Notes: a model not told the origin generated them from the letters alone. A stretch of 64,000 nt of DNA from Eudorina sp. 2006-703-Eu-15 (GCA_003117195.1 BDSI01000017.1:857362-921361); one strand, 5' to 3'; positions 41,801-54,383 are shown, counted from the stretch's first letter. Program-made: numbers and translations.

Positions 41801-44800
41801 CCCGTGCTTGCTGGACATGAGCCGCATCGCGCTGGAGGCAACCTGAGAGCCCAGCCGCAGCGCACCATACTGCGGCAAGCCCAGCGCCACGGCCGATGCG
41901 AGGACCTGCGCGCGGATGCCGTGGTCACGTTGGGTAGGGACCAAGGCGGCCAGCAGGGTGAGCCTCAGCAGCGGTGTGTCCCATGTGGTACCGCGTGATG
42001 AACGCCGTATGCCTCCGCAGACCCAAATGGACCGTTGGTAGGGTACATTATCACCGAGGGCACAGGTTTTTCTGTGTCGTCTAGTCGCGGGCTCCGTGAA
42101 GTTTCCGAAAGCTTTCCGAAAAACCAAAACGAACGGCCACAGCACAGATATGCGAAGAGGGCATGATGGGGTGAGCAGTCCCAACGGATCCCTGCACGTT
42201 CAAGGAGTTGAGCCCCTGGGTCCATCGCTTCCGGCACGGGTATCCTTCTAGGTGCAGACCCAGTTACTCACCTTGCTGGCCAAAGTGTTGTGCAGGCAGA
42301 ACTTGAGCTTGTCCGGCGACTCCATGAACTGCCAGCACAGCCCGTCTGCCAGCTCACAGGCGTCGAAGCGGTGCATCCCGTCCGAGCAGGCCGTCTACAG
42401 GGCCAAGATGAGGTCGGGCGCCACCGGGACCGAACATAAGTTCTCAGCCGTGAACGTGAACCCCTGATGAAGTAAATCATTGAATCCCCGCTACTGATGC
42501 CGTCCAACATTTGCCGAGACAGCAACACGAGCCATGCGAAGTGAACGGGGTATTTGCTGAAAAGGCATCACATTTAGTAAGGAATGGCTGCCAGCGACTA
42601 GCGTTCAAGCGCACGTGGAGATACTGCCCACCTTGCATTCTAAACAGCCGCCCCATCGCAAACCTCAAAACTCGAACCCGAACTGAAACCTCAGTTGGTG
42701 CGCTCCCCCTGTGTCATGATGCCGGTCCCCCGCAATCCTTATTCGAACCCAACAAGCAGCTGACAGCACGCCTAGGCGGCGCATAGCGCTCCAGAACGTC
42801 CTGCCACCCGATTCGAATAACCCTGACCGCACCTTGAGCGCGCTGAGCAGCTTGTTCATGACGTACACGCCCTTGTTGTCGCGGGCCAGAGCGGGACCCT
42901 GTCAACAGGGCCGACGGCATACGGCATCCGCAATACAAGCTGCAGTCTTGAGAGTGCGACACAAAGCGTTCCTGCTAGCAAGCACGGTTGAGACCACTCA
43001 ATACTGATTGGTCATTGACCACATGGGCAACTGATGAATTGGCTAGCTCTGTAACCCACGTCGCGGCGGAGCACTTTGGCCGGCTTAGGTCTAGCCCCCT
43101 GTCCAATGTCAGACGGCCGCGGCCTACCCAGTTTCCCCCTCACCTGCGGGAAGACAGCACCGCACAAGTCCACCAGCTCCTGCGCCTCCGCGTGGTCAGC
43201 CAGCTTCTGGATCAGGTAGTTGGCCCGCTCGTGCTTCGACAGCTCCACCGCGTTGGGCAGGGCGGCGTACAGCAGCACGCCGTGGGGATCGCGACCCTCG
43301 TTGGCGGCGCGAAACGACGCCAGAACCGTCTGTGATGTGGGTCGCACAGAGGCAAGTGAGAACGGCGGGCACGGTGGGCACGGCGGGCACGAGAACACGC
43401 GAGCGTCCGAAGAGCACTTTGGTGCAGTATGTTGGGAAGTGGATTGCGCCATCCGGTGGGCGCCGCACTTATCACGGCCATATCGACACCAAGATACAAG
43501 TGCTGTACCTGCGATTGCGCTTCTGCGTGCTCAATGGCTTCCCGAATCTTCAGCGTGGCTTCCACCAGGGTCTGCAGTGCGTAATTGCCCAGGAAGTGCG
43601 TCGCCACTTCGAAGAACGTGTCAGGGTCTGCGGCGGCGAAGGTACGGAGGGCCGAGACACACTGGGCACAATATAGCATCTCCCTTTTGTTATGACCCGA
43701 CTATCCCCAGGTACAGCCTTAGGTAGGGCCTTGATTCCGAATAATTACCGCCGCGTGTGCGCGTGTCATACCCACGATGGATTGAATTTAGATAAGAGGG
43801 TGAGGAACGCTGTCACTGAAACCATACTTACTTGACATGACCTTGACCAGGCGCATCAGACGCTCCTCGCCTCGCTGCTTGAAGGCATTAAGAATGCGCT
43901 TGGGTGTGTCGTCGTCTGCGGAAAGGAAAACCAGCAAGGGAGACTTGGCTGTCAAGGCAGAACACGCCCGCGAAGCCGCATCCCGATTTGAATGTGACCC
44001 GAAAGTCGAGGCTATCTGCCGCGGGTTAAAGCCGTGAACAGCATATATATCATGTGACATCGGCCATGCGTGATGGCATTTTGAGGCACAGGTCGCCATT
44101 GTGAGAAACACAGCTGGCTCGCCGAGGCGAGTCGGCAAATTGTCCTGAATTGTCCGGCCTGAGCAATATCGGCCCCGCAGTTTGTGCCCACACGCTCTGA
44201 AGATCCCAAGCTCACCCGTCACGATGCGGCCTTGCGAAAACCCCATCCCAGTCTCCGAGTAGCACCGCTGCAGGTAGGGCTGATTGCGCTCCAACATGAA
44301 CCTGTCAGGACCAATGTGTCAGGACCACAATTTACACCATGTGCACGCGGAAAGGGCATCGAGTTTGGGAGTCCCTACACGTGCAACAGCCTGGATAGTC
44401 CCGGCAAAGTGCGAGACCGGGCTGGGACAGCCTTCCCCGCGTCCCGTTTCTAAAGAGAATTCCCAATTTTACACTTCGCTAATGCCCCCAAGGCTCATGC
44501 ACAGCGAGACGGCGGCGGCTGGGGATGCACTCATGGATTGACTGCTGCTCCAGCATGAGGGCGACGCCCTGCTGCGCCATGCCTGCCCAAGCTCCCACAA
44601 ACATACACCATAGGCCCTACAACGCACCCCCGCCGATCCCACTGGTAAATATTCCGACGCACCCAATGACCTCCTCGTCACTGCATTTGAGCACGTCCCG
44701 GCTGCGCGTTGTCGACTGCTTGGGCCGGGGGTTGGCCCGACCACAGGAACTGCACTCGTCGCGGTGCGCCAGGTTAAGGCACCGGCACGAATTACACATC

Positions 44801-46062
44801 CAGCTCTCCTCCGTTGAAGCTGCCGCTGCACTCCGCGGCGCGGCGCCGGCCGTGCCATTCGCAGCGGGTGCCCGGCCTGCTGAAGCGAAAGCTGCCGCCC
44901 GATTGGCTTCGTTAAGCAGGCGCACTTGCTCCGGATCGGCGCTGCAAGGCGCAGTAGACGACGGACAACACTAGTTCTCGTTGCGTGCTACTGTCGAGCT
45001 GTACGACCGGACAGCCAGCAGCACAGCAACGGCTTATGGACCAGGGCACCACCCAAGGCGTCGTGCACAATACGCGGCTTGGGACATGCAAGCACAGCGT
45101 TGGAAGCCGCTCCCGCCAACCGCATGACGACACACCCCAAATACGTGCGAGTCTACGCCAGTGCGGGTTCCGGCGAATCAGCATTTAGATAGGAGAATGC
45201 TTCAAACCCAGGAAACCTGAGCAGGCCCCAATTGCACCACACAATAGCTCCCTAAGAAAGCCCCCCTACTGACAGCGGATAGGACGACCTGCCGTCAACT
45301 TATGCCAGGCGATCTCCCGTACAGGCCTTCGTGTAAATCTCGGAGTCCCAAATAATAAAATCGAAAGTCCCACACACCGTTGCATTACAACGCACCTGTT
45401 GCATGGCTCATACTGATCGACGTATTGACGGCAAAAGGGGCACTTGACTCCTTTGTCCGCCCTGTCAACGACGAGTGCAAATACGGTAGGGCCATTACCA
45501 GTTACTTTGCAGCAATTGCGCATGCCTGCCTTGCATATCGAACACGCCACGCCGCCTGGTATGCATTCCACCTGCCAGGGGTCGGGCGCTACCCTGCGTG
45601 GACTTGCCCAACGAAACACAGTGGCTTGAGCCCTCGTGACAAACAAAGCCCCGCTTTCTCCTCTGCACTCCCAACGACCCTTAGAGCAGAAAGGGATATG
45701 CTCTGCAGCAAAGGAAAACGCGAGCCGAGCCCCCGTGCAATATGCCCAAGGGTACCTGAAAATGTTCTTGGCACGGAGGTTTTCAACACAGCCAAAGCAC
45801 ACCATATGACCGCACGGCCGCAGCGCTACTGAAGCAGGGACGTCGTCCTTGCAAATGTGGCATTCCTGCAGTCCGCGACAACAGTGCTTGGTAAGCGATG
45901 ACAGTGGCGCCGATGGCGCCGACAAGACAGACGTACCTCTTCCCCAGGCTGAATTTTGCGAGCGTTAGACGCTTGGGCCGCCGCTTTCCACTGTCCCCAA
46001 ACCGCCGCGGTCCTTCGCAAAGGAAGAATCATTGGATAAGGGTTTATGTCCAAAACATTCAT
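38830..46062 (-). CDS. RING finger / RanBP2 zinc finger / PUF-like repeat protein
   Basis: Verified exon chain: 46062-45937, 45865-45756, 45461-45396, 44941-~44690 (end uncertain), an uncertain exon near 44570-44475, 43915-~43832, ~43683-43509, 43329-43144, 42898-42833, 42394-42272, 41905-41768, 41391-41184, 40941-40832, 40530-38830. Exons 2-3 build a C3HC4 RING (CHIC, CGHMVCFGC, CPFC). Exon 4 has a RanBP2/NZF finger (WMCNSCRCLNLAHRDECSSC). Exons 43.7-40.8 kb form PUF-like helices (FLGNYALQTL, ERANYLIQKL, GVYVMNKLL, SSKHGVSCVL, QGSLYGLLMRL). The last exon is Ala/Pro/Gln-rich and ends in a second finger (WQCNICTYEH..CAVCG). A RING suggests E3 ubiquitin ligase activity; PUF-like repeats suggest mRNA binding. 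Start ATG chosen at 46062; an upstream in-frame GTG is unlikely. Confidence 0.75.
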
Positions 46063-46796
46063 GGACTGGTCCTGCTTCAGCTTGAGCGCACCATACTGAT
46101 ACCGCCATAGTTCTGTAATGATTATTTCCACAGCGATTTTTCCTTAAAAGATGTGGCTCAGTCGGTGGGGACTCTGCCGATCTATGGGCTAAGTATCAAA
46201 ACATTAAATTTGTGACGATACCTACAGCACAGACTGAAACATGGTCTCGATCTATTGACAACGCTCAAGCCGCCCGGCCATTTCTTGTAGCGCGCGAAAG
46301 GCGCCGAACTTCCTACTCCTTCAGCACGAATTCACTCAGCAAATGTACTCGCAACAATGTGAAAATTTGTGAAACATGAATACCAAAATGGTTCACAGGT
46401 GGCCAGCCAGTCACGATGTACTGTCGTACGTCGTCCTAACGGCTTAAACAGGCGGCAGCATTCCACACCATGCGGCCCCATACATGCCGCGCGAGAATTA
46501 TCTCAGGACATCACCATTTCGACAGCACACCATCCTCTTAGTTCGAAAGCGCCCGTTAACCCACTTGAATGCACCGTAGGAATGAAAGGAAGCACTGTAG
46601 ATAAGAGATCAGCCAACTCGGCTGCAGCTGCAGTGCAGACGGCAAGAAAGAGCATGAAACCCCACACATCGACCCACTACCATCACCTTACCCTCGCCAA
46701 AATCACCTGCCTCCTCCTGTAACCCGCGCGCAACCCTTGCCAGTCCTTGTCTAGGACACCAACTGTTGCCGCTGAATTAGTACCAGTCTCAACCGC
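46063..46796. other. Spacer between RING-PUF 5' end and PGP 3' end
   Basis: Both neighbours are on the minus strand. The right part is the phosphatase 3' UTR and flank; the left part should hold the RING-PUF promoter. The only weak feature is an AT-rich patch around 46190-46240. No gene seen. Confidence 0.35.
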
Positions 46797-49664
46797 TTAC
46801 ATAATCACGCAGCTGGTTGGCAACATCGGTTTGATAGGGAGGAAATCCGCGAGTGAATCTATGTACAGCTTGGGATGCACTTTGTTCTCTGGGCTGAGAA
46901 GCTGAGCCTCGGATGTCACCCCTGCAAGGCACCGCGAACGGCCGGATAACGGCTCTTAGTCAAAGGTCCATTGGATGGGAAGGCCTTCGGCAGCATCAGG
47001 ATAGGCGCTAAAGCCGGTCACCAATGATCGCCAAGCTGAGGTCAAGGCGCACATCACGGTGCGCTGTTGCGGTCCCGTGCAACGTACCTGTGAGGACGCA
47101 GCAAGTGCCCGCGCCGTTCTGGTTGCCCCAGAGGATGTCCGTGTCGAGTCGATCGCCTGCGCATGTCGTACACAACAGCGGTCAATAAACTCGTCCTGCG
47201 CTGAGAGAAGACAGGCGCTTACCACGGAACTGGTCCAGGAGACCCGCTGTACCACATTACTGAGACAGTATGGGCCCTGTGCACGCATCCCAGATCATGG
47301 CATAACGGAGGCCGCGAGGCGCCGGCCTAAGGCAGCACGAAATGCGTGATGCGCCTTGCCCGCAAGTGCGTTGTGTCAACCCAACCCCTCGATGATCCCG
47401 CAAGGGTGGAAAAAGCAATCGCGGCACAGCCCCGCAAACGCAGACGTAGCCCCGTACCGATCGGGCACCCACCGATAACGATGCACTTTTCCCGGGAAAT
47501 ATGGTGGGTTGCGCAGAGATGGTCCAGGATGAAGGAGGCCGGTTTGCCTGCACGAAGAGACATTATCAAGACCAGCAGTCGGCGCAATAAAATCAGCATC
47601 CAGACGCAATCAGACACGACCACAGACGCACAGAGGAGTTCGGACGTGCCCGCCCAGCCTCCCAGCACCCGTGCGCCGACCCAGCCAGGATACGTTACTG
47701 CAAATCGGTCGAACATGCAAACATCCGGGGCACTTCCTAGCATGGTGTTGCAGCACTAGCGACAAGTCCGCGTTGTGCCAGGCTTCAAACTGCCGGACCG
47801 GCGCCCCTCCCCCCCCGAGAAAAAAGAGATCAACTGGCACTGATGGATGATGGCGCACAGCAAAGCCAGCTACCCCATTGCCGCTGCCAAACACTGGGAT
47901 TCTGCTTCTTGCACATGGTGTGAACTAGACAGGTGGGCAGTTCCTCACCCAGCAGCATGGGCTCCCGCTCGCTGGAGCCGATGATGGCCGCCACCATCGT
48001 CCCCGCCCCTGCCCACTCCTGCTCCGAGCTGAAGTGTCCCCGCGAGTCCGTGTTGCAGGCTATGAACCTACAGGTCGACGATTCAGCGAATGCCAGACAA
48101 CACGATCTTGGGCGAGGCACACTCTGCCGTCGGCCCTGACTATTGCTCACAACAAAGCGAATCAGGCAATGCCTGCAAAGCACGCAAGGGAAACAGCCAG
48201 GAGACTAGCCGCTAAGTACGCGCCAAGACCCCCGGCGGCATGCAGTACTCCACAAGCACAACCCAGGCCGATCGGCACATGCTCAAGGCACTACCATGTC
48301 GCCGCTCACTTGCAGGAGGTGTCGTTAATCAGACACGTCGTGGCGTATTGCAGCTTGTAATAGTTGATGTAGCGGTCCAGCCCAACGACCACCGCGCCAA
48401 TCTGCGTCAACGGGATCAACGCAGAAACGCGCATGGGCACAACGGTATGCAGCGGTGCAGCGTTCGGGTCACCCAATGGCCTACACTTGCAAGAGACACC
48501 GGTTCCACGTTCATGCATACCGCCCTCTGCCCGTGCGTCCCACATGACAATGCCATGACCTGCCATTCCGTATCCGTGGATATCTCCTTGACATTGCTCA
48601 TCTTCCTCATAACATGCATACACGGTTGACCGTGCACTAGTGGGGCGCCTTGCCCCTGCCGCCCACCATCTGGGTCACGCCCAACAAACCCTGCCCTTAG
48701 CAGTGCTTAAAATTGTTAACGCGCGGCCTTACATCTGGGTCCACCTCCATGTGGGGATCCGGGTTGCCCCAGTCCACTTCCTTGCCCGCGTGCTCCGGGC
48801 CACCCACGCAGGTGATCCCCGCCGCGGTCAGCTCGTCAACCAGCCCCTGCTCGCCAACCACGTAGGCCTGCAACGCCCCAGTGCACGGCGAAGGCCCGTT
48901 CGGCAGAGTGAGGTGTGTAATGCTGTTGTCGTGCTGCAATTCGAGTAGGTACGCTACGCATTGACATCGCGCCCTCATGACCCCTCCCGCCTTTTGCATT
49001 TCCCGGCGTACCTTCTTGCTGAAGCTTGTTGCTTTCAGGTAAGCCGCCGCTGCGAACGAGCTGGTGTAAACCTCGGCCTGCAGGGGCATACCATCGCAAC
49101 TCAGAACGTGATGTCAGGGAAGCGCAAAGCCCCTGTGTACCCACCGTCGTCGTCGATATCCCCAGCTGTGTTAACTTAGATGCGTTCGTTGCACGGGACT
49201 TGCTGGCGTTGTTGGTTACGAAGAACACCTTCTTTTGCTGTGAAGGGAAGGTGCGACCGAAGGTCGGCGACGTGTCGGACATACGAACAGCGGTCATGAC
49301 GACGGCGTCGCAAAACCCCTAAACAAGCTATCTCCTGGCCAAGGCGAATCTGCCAGGATCCTTACATAGGATCGCAGCAGCTCGATGAACTCCTTTGCTC
49401 CCGGTATGAGCCCCGGGCCCTTCCATATTGTCCCTGCGCCAAGCACCCGTCTGATGAAAGGCACGCCTTCCTATGCGAATGCAACGATGCACAGTCTGCA
49501 CTCCTTGGCAACGAGCTCAGACTCCAGCGAAGATACGAGTGACAGCTGTTGCTGCAAGGACTGCTCTCCCAAGGCGTACCGTCTAAATCGAAGATCCAAG
49601 CATCATAATTTTGGAATGCAGCTACTTTCTCTTGGTCCGTGGCTTTAGTTATTGTGACCGCCAT
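46797..49664 (-). CDS. PGP: Phosphoglycolate phosphatase (HAD superfamily)
   Basis: Ten exons with consistent phases (49664-49580, 49433-49366, 49237-49145, 49077-49012, 48867-48733, 48401-48310, 48067-47949, 47547-47473, 47156-47088, 46921-46797) give 308 residues, the usual length of the family. All four HAD motifs are present: nucleophile and acid in FDLDGTIWKG (D26, D28), T59 in FVTNN, K221 in GKPA, and GDRLDTD (D246, D251). The cap includes VVVGLDRYINYYKL and FIACNTDSRG. The enzyme hydrolyses 2-phosphoglycolate, the product of Rubisco oxygenation, in the first step of photorespiration; relatives act on p-nitrophenyl phosphate and other small phosphates. No transit peptide precedes M1, so a targeting exon may be missed or this is a cytosolic isoform. 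Head-to-head with the KAS gene. Confidence 0.9.
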
Positions 49665-49943
49665 TGCTAGTCGCGGTACCTGATCGACCGAAGTTGACCC
49701 CTACGCAGACTCGTATGTGTACCGCAGTAGGAAGAATCTCACCAAAAGGTGACCGCGCAGAAAATATCAACCAGCTTCTAAGCGCTTCACGACTCGGCAT
49801 GCGACGCAACTGCCGCCGTACGCGACTTGGGGCAAAGAAAGCTTGCCACACGCCACTTGCCACCGAGCTAGGCCGACTTTTTATTCTATTCATACGATGG
49901 GATAAAAAGTTGATACAACTAGGCTTCTTGACGAGCCAGTGAA
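49665..49943. promoter_or_regulatory. Short shared promoter region between PGP and KAS
   Basis: Only about 280 bp (or 490 bp if KAS starts at 50151) separate the two divergent start codons, so both promoters and 5' UTRs must lie here. An AT-rich stretch at 49875-49920 (TTTTTATTCTATTCATACG) is the only region with TATA-like character. No specific factor site is claimed. Confidence 0.45.
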
Positions 49944-52900
49944 ATGGCGTCCGCACTTCGGCAATCGGTGTTATGGGCGTTCTCTTGGTCAGCCATATTG
50001 ACCGAGACGACACCTGCTGTTGTTGTGTATGCATCAGCGCGCAACGGGAGACGCACTCGGGCGTCCGCTCTTAAATCGGCGTTTCGGAGCGCAAGCACAT
50101 CGGCCACCCGCACCCACGACCAGCCGTCGCATACAACCCGCTTCGGACCCATGCCACAGCTACCTACTCGGCGTGTAGTGGTGACGGGACTCGGGCTCGT
50201 CACGCCGCTCGGTGTGGGTGTCGTGCCCACTTGGCGACGGCTACTCGCCGGCGACTCAGGACTAAGGCAGCTGCACGCGGAAGACCTTCCCGAGGTAGAC
50301 TCGGCCAAACTTACGAGCGCTTCAAACCGTCTTACGGGGGTCGTTCTGTATTGGTCACAAGGCTTGCCACAGATTCGGACGAATGACACGGGGTAGCCCT
50401 CAACCCAGGCACCTAGCGCCGTCCAGTACGCGCCTGCAGTGGTCCCCGTCTAGCCGCAACACCTTGTGTTCCCCTGTGCTCCTGTCTCGCTTCTTATGGC
50501 CCGCAGTCGCATCGAGGCGCGCTGCCCTCCTTGTCGTGCCGCGTGGCGGGGCTAGTACCCGAGGACCAGCTGGCTGGGGAGTGCAGGCGGTTAAGGCTTG
50601 AGGAGGTGAGGGCACGGGTAAGGCAGTGGGCGATGGAAGCAGCCCAGCAGGGGTTAAGGGTGCGGCCGCCGCGTACAGTTCTCCTGGGCAGGCAGGTGTG
50701 TGCTGGCGCCGTTGCCTGCAGAGCCGACGGGGGCAAGGGAGGGTTCGTTGGCGACGCGGCTTTCCTACAGGCATAGGAGGGCAGGGCAGCCGCCGCCGCG
50801 CGCTGTAACGCAAGATCGGATGGTGTCAACCAGATTATGCCACGGTCACGACGGGCATCTGGGGCTCGGTACACGGACACCACACTTGAATTGACCGTCT
50901 AGATTGCTGAGGCGCTGGAGTCGGGTCAAACCAGGATCGCCAATCGTGCCACTGCGGGGCGAATGCATCATGGCGGGGAGGGAGATCGAGCAGGCGTGTG
51001 TACAAGCACATGATCCCGATCGTTGCTCGGATGGACATTGCCATGAACGCTGCCACAGGAGACCCGTCGGTATTCTCGCTTCATGGTCCTGGCGCTGGTG
51101 GCAGCGGAAGAGGCGCTCATCGACGCCCGCTGGCGGCCGGGGGCGGTGGAGGCGCCGGGCGCGGCGGCCGCCCGGGCCACGACGGGCGTGGTGGTGGGCA
51201 ACGGCATGAGCTGCACCACGGAGGTGGCGGAGGCGGGAGCGATGGTGATGGGGGGCAAGGCGCGGCGCGTGTCGCCCTTCTTCGTGCCGCGGATACTGCC
51301 CAACATGGCGGCGGGGGCCATCAGCATTCGGTGCGTGGGCGCGGGTTCCGGAAGCTCGTGCTCAGTACGTGGTCAGCAGCAGTGATAAAGGACCCACCGG
51401 GACCCAATCGAACCCGCCCGGACCCACCCGGGGGCGTGGTGCTTATGTACGGGGGACGGGTCGACGCGCAGCAGGGATCATGGGCGGGCGGCGCTGGAGG
51501 CCAACGTCCACAATGGGTACTGGGGGGCTTCGTTGGCCGTTGAAGACCTCGCTGTCCAAAAGAGCTTGATGAGGACGGGCAGGGCGCCTATGGCCTCGCC
51601 TACGCAACAAGGCAACATTACTCCCAACAACCCCTGCCGACAATAATACGAACAATAATACGAGCATTTCTAGATCATGTTCCCCTGGTGGAGAGGGGGG
51701 CAATACGGCAACCTGACGGTACCCTGACATGCGATGTCGCAGGCACGGGCTCCAGGGGCCCAACCTGGCGCCCTCGACCGCCTGTGCAACGGGAGGTCAC
51801 GCCGTCGGGGACGCCTTCCGCATCATCCAGCGAGGCGACGCGGATGTGATGGTGCGGCGGGGTCCTCAGTCGGGTGGCCAGCCGTCGGATCTCTGGGTGG
51901 CCGGCAGCACGCGGCGGAGGAGCGCTGGCACCCCGTGCACCTCTGGAGTGCGAACATGCCTCTGGAGTGGGGCGGTCCGCGCCTAGTCGAGGATTCCGGC
52001 CCGCTAACCAGTAGATGCTGAAGAATGCATCCACTGCTGTAGGTGGACATCTGGGTTCTCTAGATTCCGAGTTGCGGTTGTTGAGGTGTCGGAAGGGGCT
52101 GCGTGATGCATCGTCCGGCGCCTGTCCTGTGGTCCGCACGTGCACCTGCTCCACCGCCAGGTCGCGGGCGCCGCCGAGGCGTGTGTGGATGCCATCAGTC
52201 TGGTCGGCTTCAGCCGCCTCAAGGCGCTCTCCACCGCCTTCAACGATGCGCCCACGAAGGCGTCCAGGTGGGACCAGGCCGGCGGGCCGACGGCGCGTGT
52301 GGTGTGGTGGAGTCGTGAACACGTTCGGCAGCGGGGCACGTGCGACAGGCCTCATTTCATTGCGGCCGAAAGGGCACTACCGCCCACTGCCACTGATGGA
52401 CTTGGACGGGCGTCGGTCGCTGGCATCCGGAGCTGGCGCCCCTCCCCACCCCCGCACATGCGGACGAGGGTCGCCGGAAGTGGATGCAGACAACGACGTA
52501 TTTGTGACTGTTGGTTGCCAACGGCAAGGACGTAACTGCGCTGGGCAAGAAGCTTGCGTGGAATACGGGGGCCGGGGCGGCGAGACTCGTTTCGGACTCA
52601 CACGCCGAGAGCCCATGGCTCAGCTTGATATCGCCTCCGGCCCGGCTTTGCACGACCTCCACGATCAAGGCCGATCGCGGGCGCCGTCATGGCCCGGCAC
52701 GGTCGGCCGCCCTCGTCCTGCGTCGGCTGTTGTTGTTGCCGGACACGGGTGCGCGAGCGGCGCAGCAGCACATAGGCACCAGGCCCCTCTGCGTGCGGCT
52801 GCGCTCCAGCTGACAGTTGCCGAATGCTGCCTGGTGCGCACATGTCTCCTTCTCCCCTGCCAGGGCAGGCCGTTCGATGCGGCCCGTGACGGCTTCGTGA

Positions 52901-54383
52901 TGGGGGAAGGCGCCGGGATGCTGGTGCTGGAGGAGCTGGAGCACGCCATGGCCAGGGGCGCCAGCATCTACGCTGAGGTGGGCCGGCATGTGGAAGGGTG
53001 TGCTTGCCGCTGTGCGATGTGCTGTACTGCCTGGTGCTTTGTGCTAGTGTGGCCGGCGGGTGTTGATGGATTCAGTGAATTATGTAACACGGTAACTCTG
53101 CACTAAAGTGTTTTGGTTCGAAGCTGGGAGTACCTCGCAACGCATCCGCTGTGCACTAGGGCATCTTGCCGGGGTCCCGCTGTCTGACCCCTGTAATCGA
53201 TCGATTTTCCTGATCACATACAACTAGCGCTGCGTGGTGCGGCTTGCTTGCGGTAACCGGTCGTCTCCCGAACGATGACGGGCGCCGCATGGCCTTGGGG
53301 TGTGGCCCTCAGGTCCGCGGCTACGGGCTCTCCGGCGACGGTCACCACATCACCCACCCGCACCCGGACGGCCGGGGCGCAGCCCTGTGCATGCGCCGCG
53401 CGCTGGCGGGCTCGGGTCTGGCCCCGACCGACGTGTGCTACGTGAACGCGCACGCGACATCCACACCCACAGGTGAGGGACCCCCGAGGCAACTCGATTG
53501 CCAAACAAACGAGGCTTGTACGCTCGCACCGATTTGCCGAATGGCCTTCCGTGCTCATACCGGTACCAATGGCGTACTTCAATGGTGCCATTTGTGTATT
53601 CAATCAGGGGACGCCATCGAGCAGGCTGCAATCGTCTCGCTGTTCGCGGAGGGTCCGACCGCGTCCGCTGCTAGTGCTAGTTCCGGCATCGACCCGCCGA
53701 AAGCGTTCGGTGTCCAAGAGGGGCCGCCGGCGGCGGCAGCGGCGGGTGTGGCCGTGAGCAGCACCAAGGGCGCCACGGGGCACCTGCTGGGGGCCGCGGG
53801 GGCCGTGGAGGCGGCCTTCACAGTGCTGGCGCTGCGCGACCGGAGGCAAGTGAGGGGCCGGGAATGGTGCATGGCGTCGTTGATGCGCGGCTGCTGTTGG
53901 GGGAGCTCTGCGTGTGGTGTCGTGCAATATCCGGTATGCCACCTGGAACGCATCGGCTAGCTACCGGTGCGTGTTTGTGATCCGACTGTCGACTTCAACG
54001 CTTGCCCTTGACATGGCCGATGTCATTATGAAGGTCGGCTGCCGTGACCTTCTGGGCTGGCGCTACAAGAGCCGGCGCCCCTGCAATGATGTTGCAGTTC
54101 CGCCATCTCCTCCCGTGTGTAATATTAATCATTAGCTTTGCGTTGCCGCGCTGCTGTCCTCCCACGGTCCCGTATCGGGCCATCAACTCCTGCCCAATCC
54201 CTGCCCCACCCTTTAAGGGCGCCGCCGACACTCAACCTGGAGCGGCCCGACCCGCAGCTGCTGCCCGGTCTGGTGGGCCCTGTGGCGGTTGACCTGCCAG
54301 CCGGGCGGCCGATTGCGGCTCTGAGCAACTCGTTCGGGTTCGGCGGCACCAACAGCAGCCTGCTGTTCGCAACCCTGAGTTGA
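49944..54383 (+). CDS. Beta-ketoacyl-ACP synthase (KAS I/II fold, mitochondrial type)
   Basis: Nine exons in phase: 50151 (or 49944)-50294, 50507-50605, 51059-51330, 51743-51851, 52161-52267, 52869-52977, 53313-53472, 53608-53845, 54218-54383. From ATG 50151 the product is 467 residues; from ATG 49944 it is 536 with an Arg/Ser/Ala-rich leader that could be an organelle presequence. The enzyme condenses malonyl-ACP with acyl-ACP in type II fatty-acid synthesis. The Cys-His-His triad is intact: C186 (STACATGG), H327 ([11 protein letters not shown]) and H392 ([12 protein letters not shown]), with K387 and the GFGGTN C-terminus. PLGVG near the start and GDGHHIT favour the mitochondrial (OXSM/CEM1-like) branch, by memory. 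A ~28-residue Ala/Ser insert precedes VAVSSTKG. Intron 8 looks GC-AG (donor GAG|GCAAGT). The exon 2 end is the least certain border. Confidence 0.88.

Noticed and set aside
45467..45755. A RING domain with a long Cys-containing insertion (VECIPGGVACSICK..)
   Set aside because: The insertion disappears when the intron from 45755 to 45462 (GTACCC...GACAG) is removed; the phases match and the RING then has normal spacing.
46956..47156. PGP ending with ..GLPIQWTFD at 46957
   Set aside because: An exon at 46921-46797 continues the CVLTG frame in phase with GVTSEAQLL..LYIDSLADFL, the expected family C-terminus, so the other reading is intronic.
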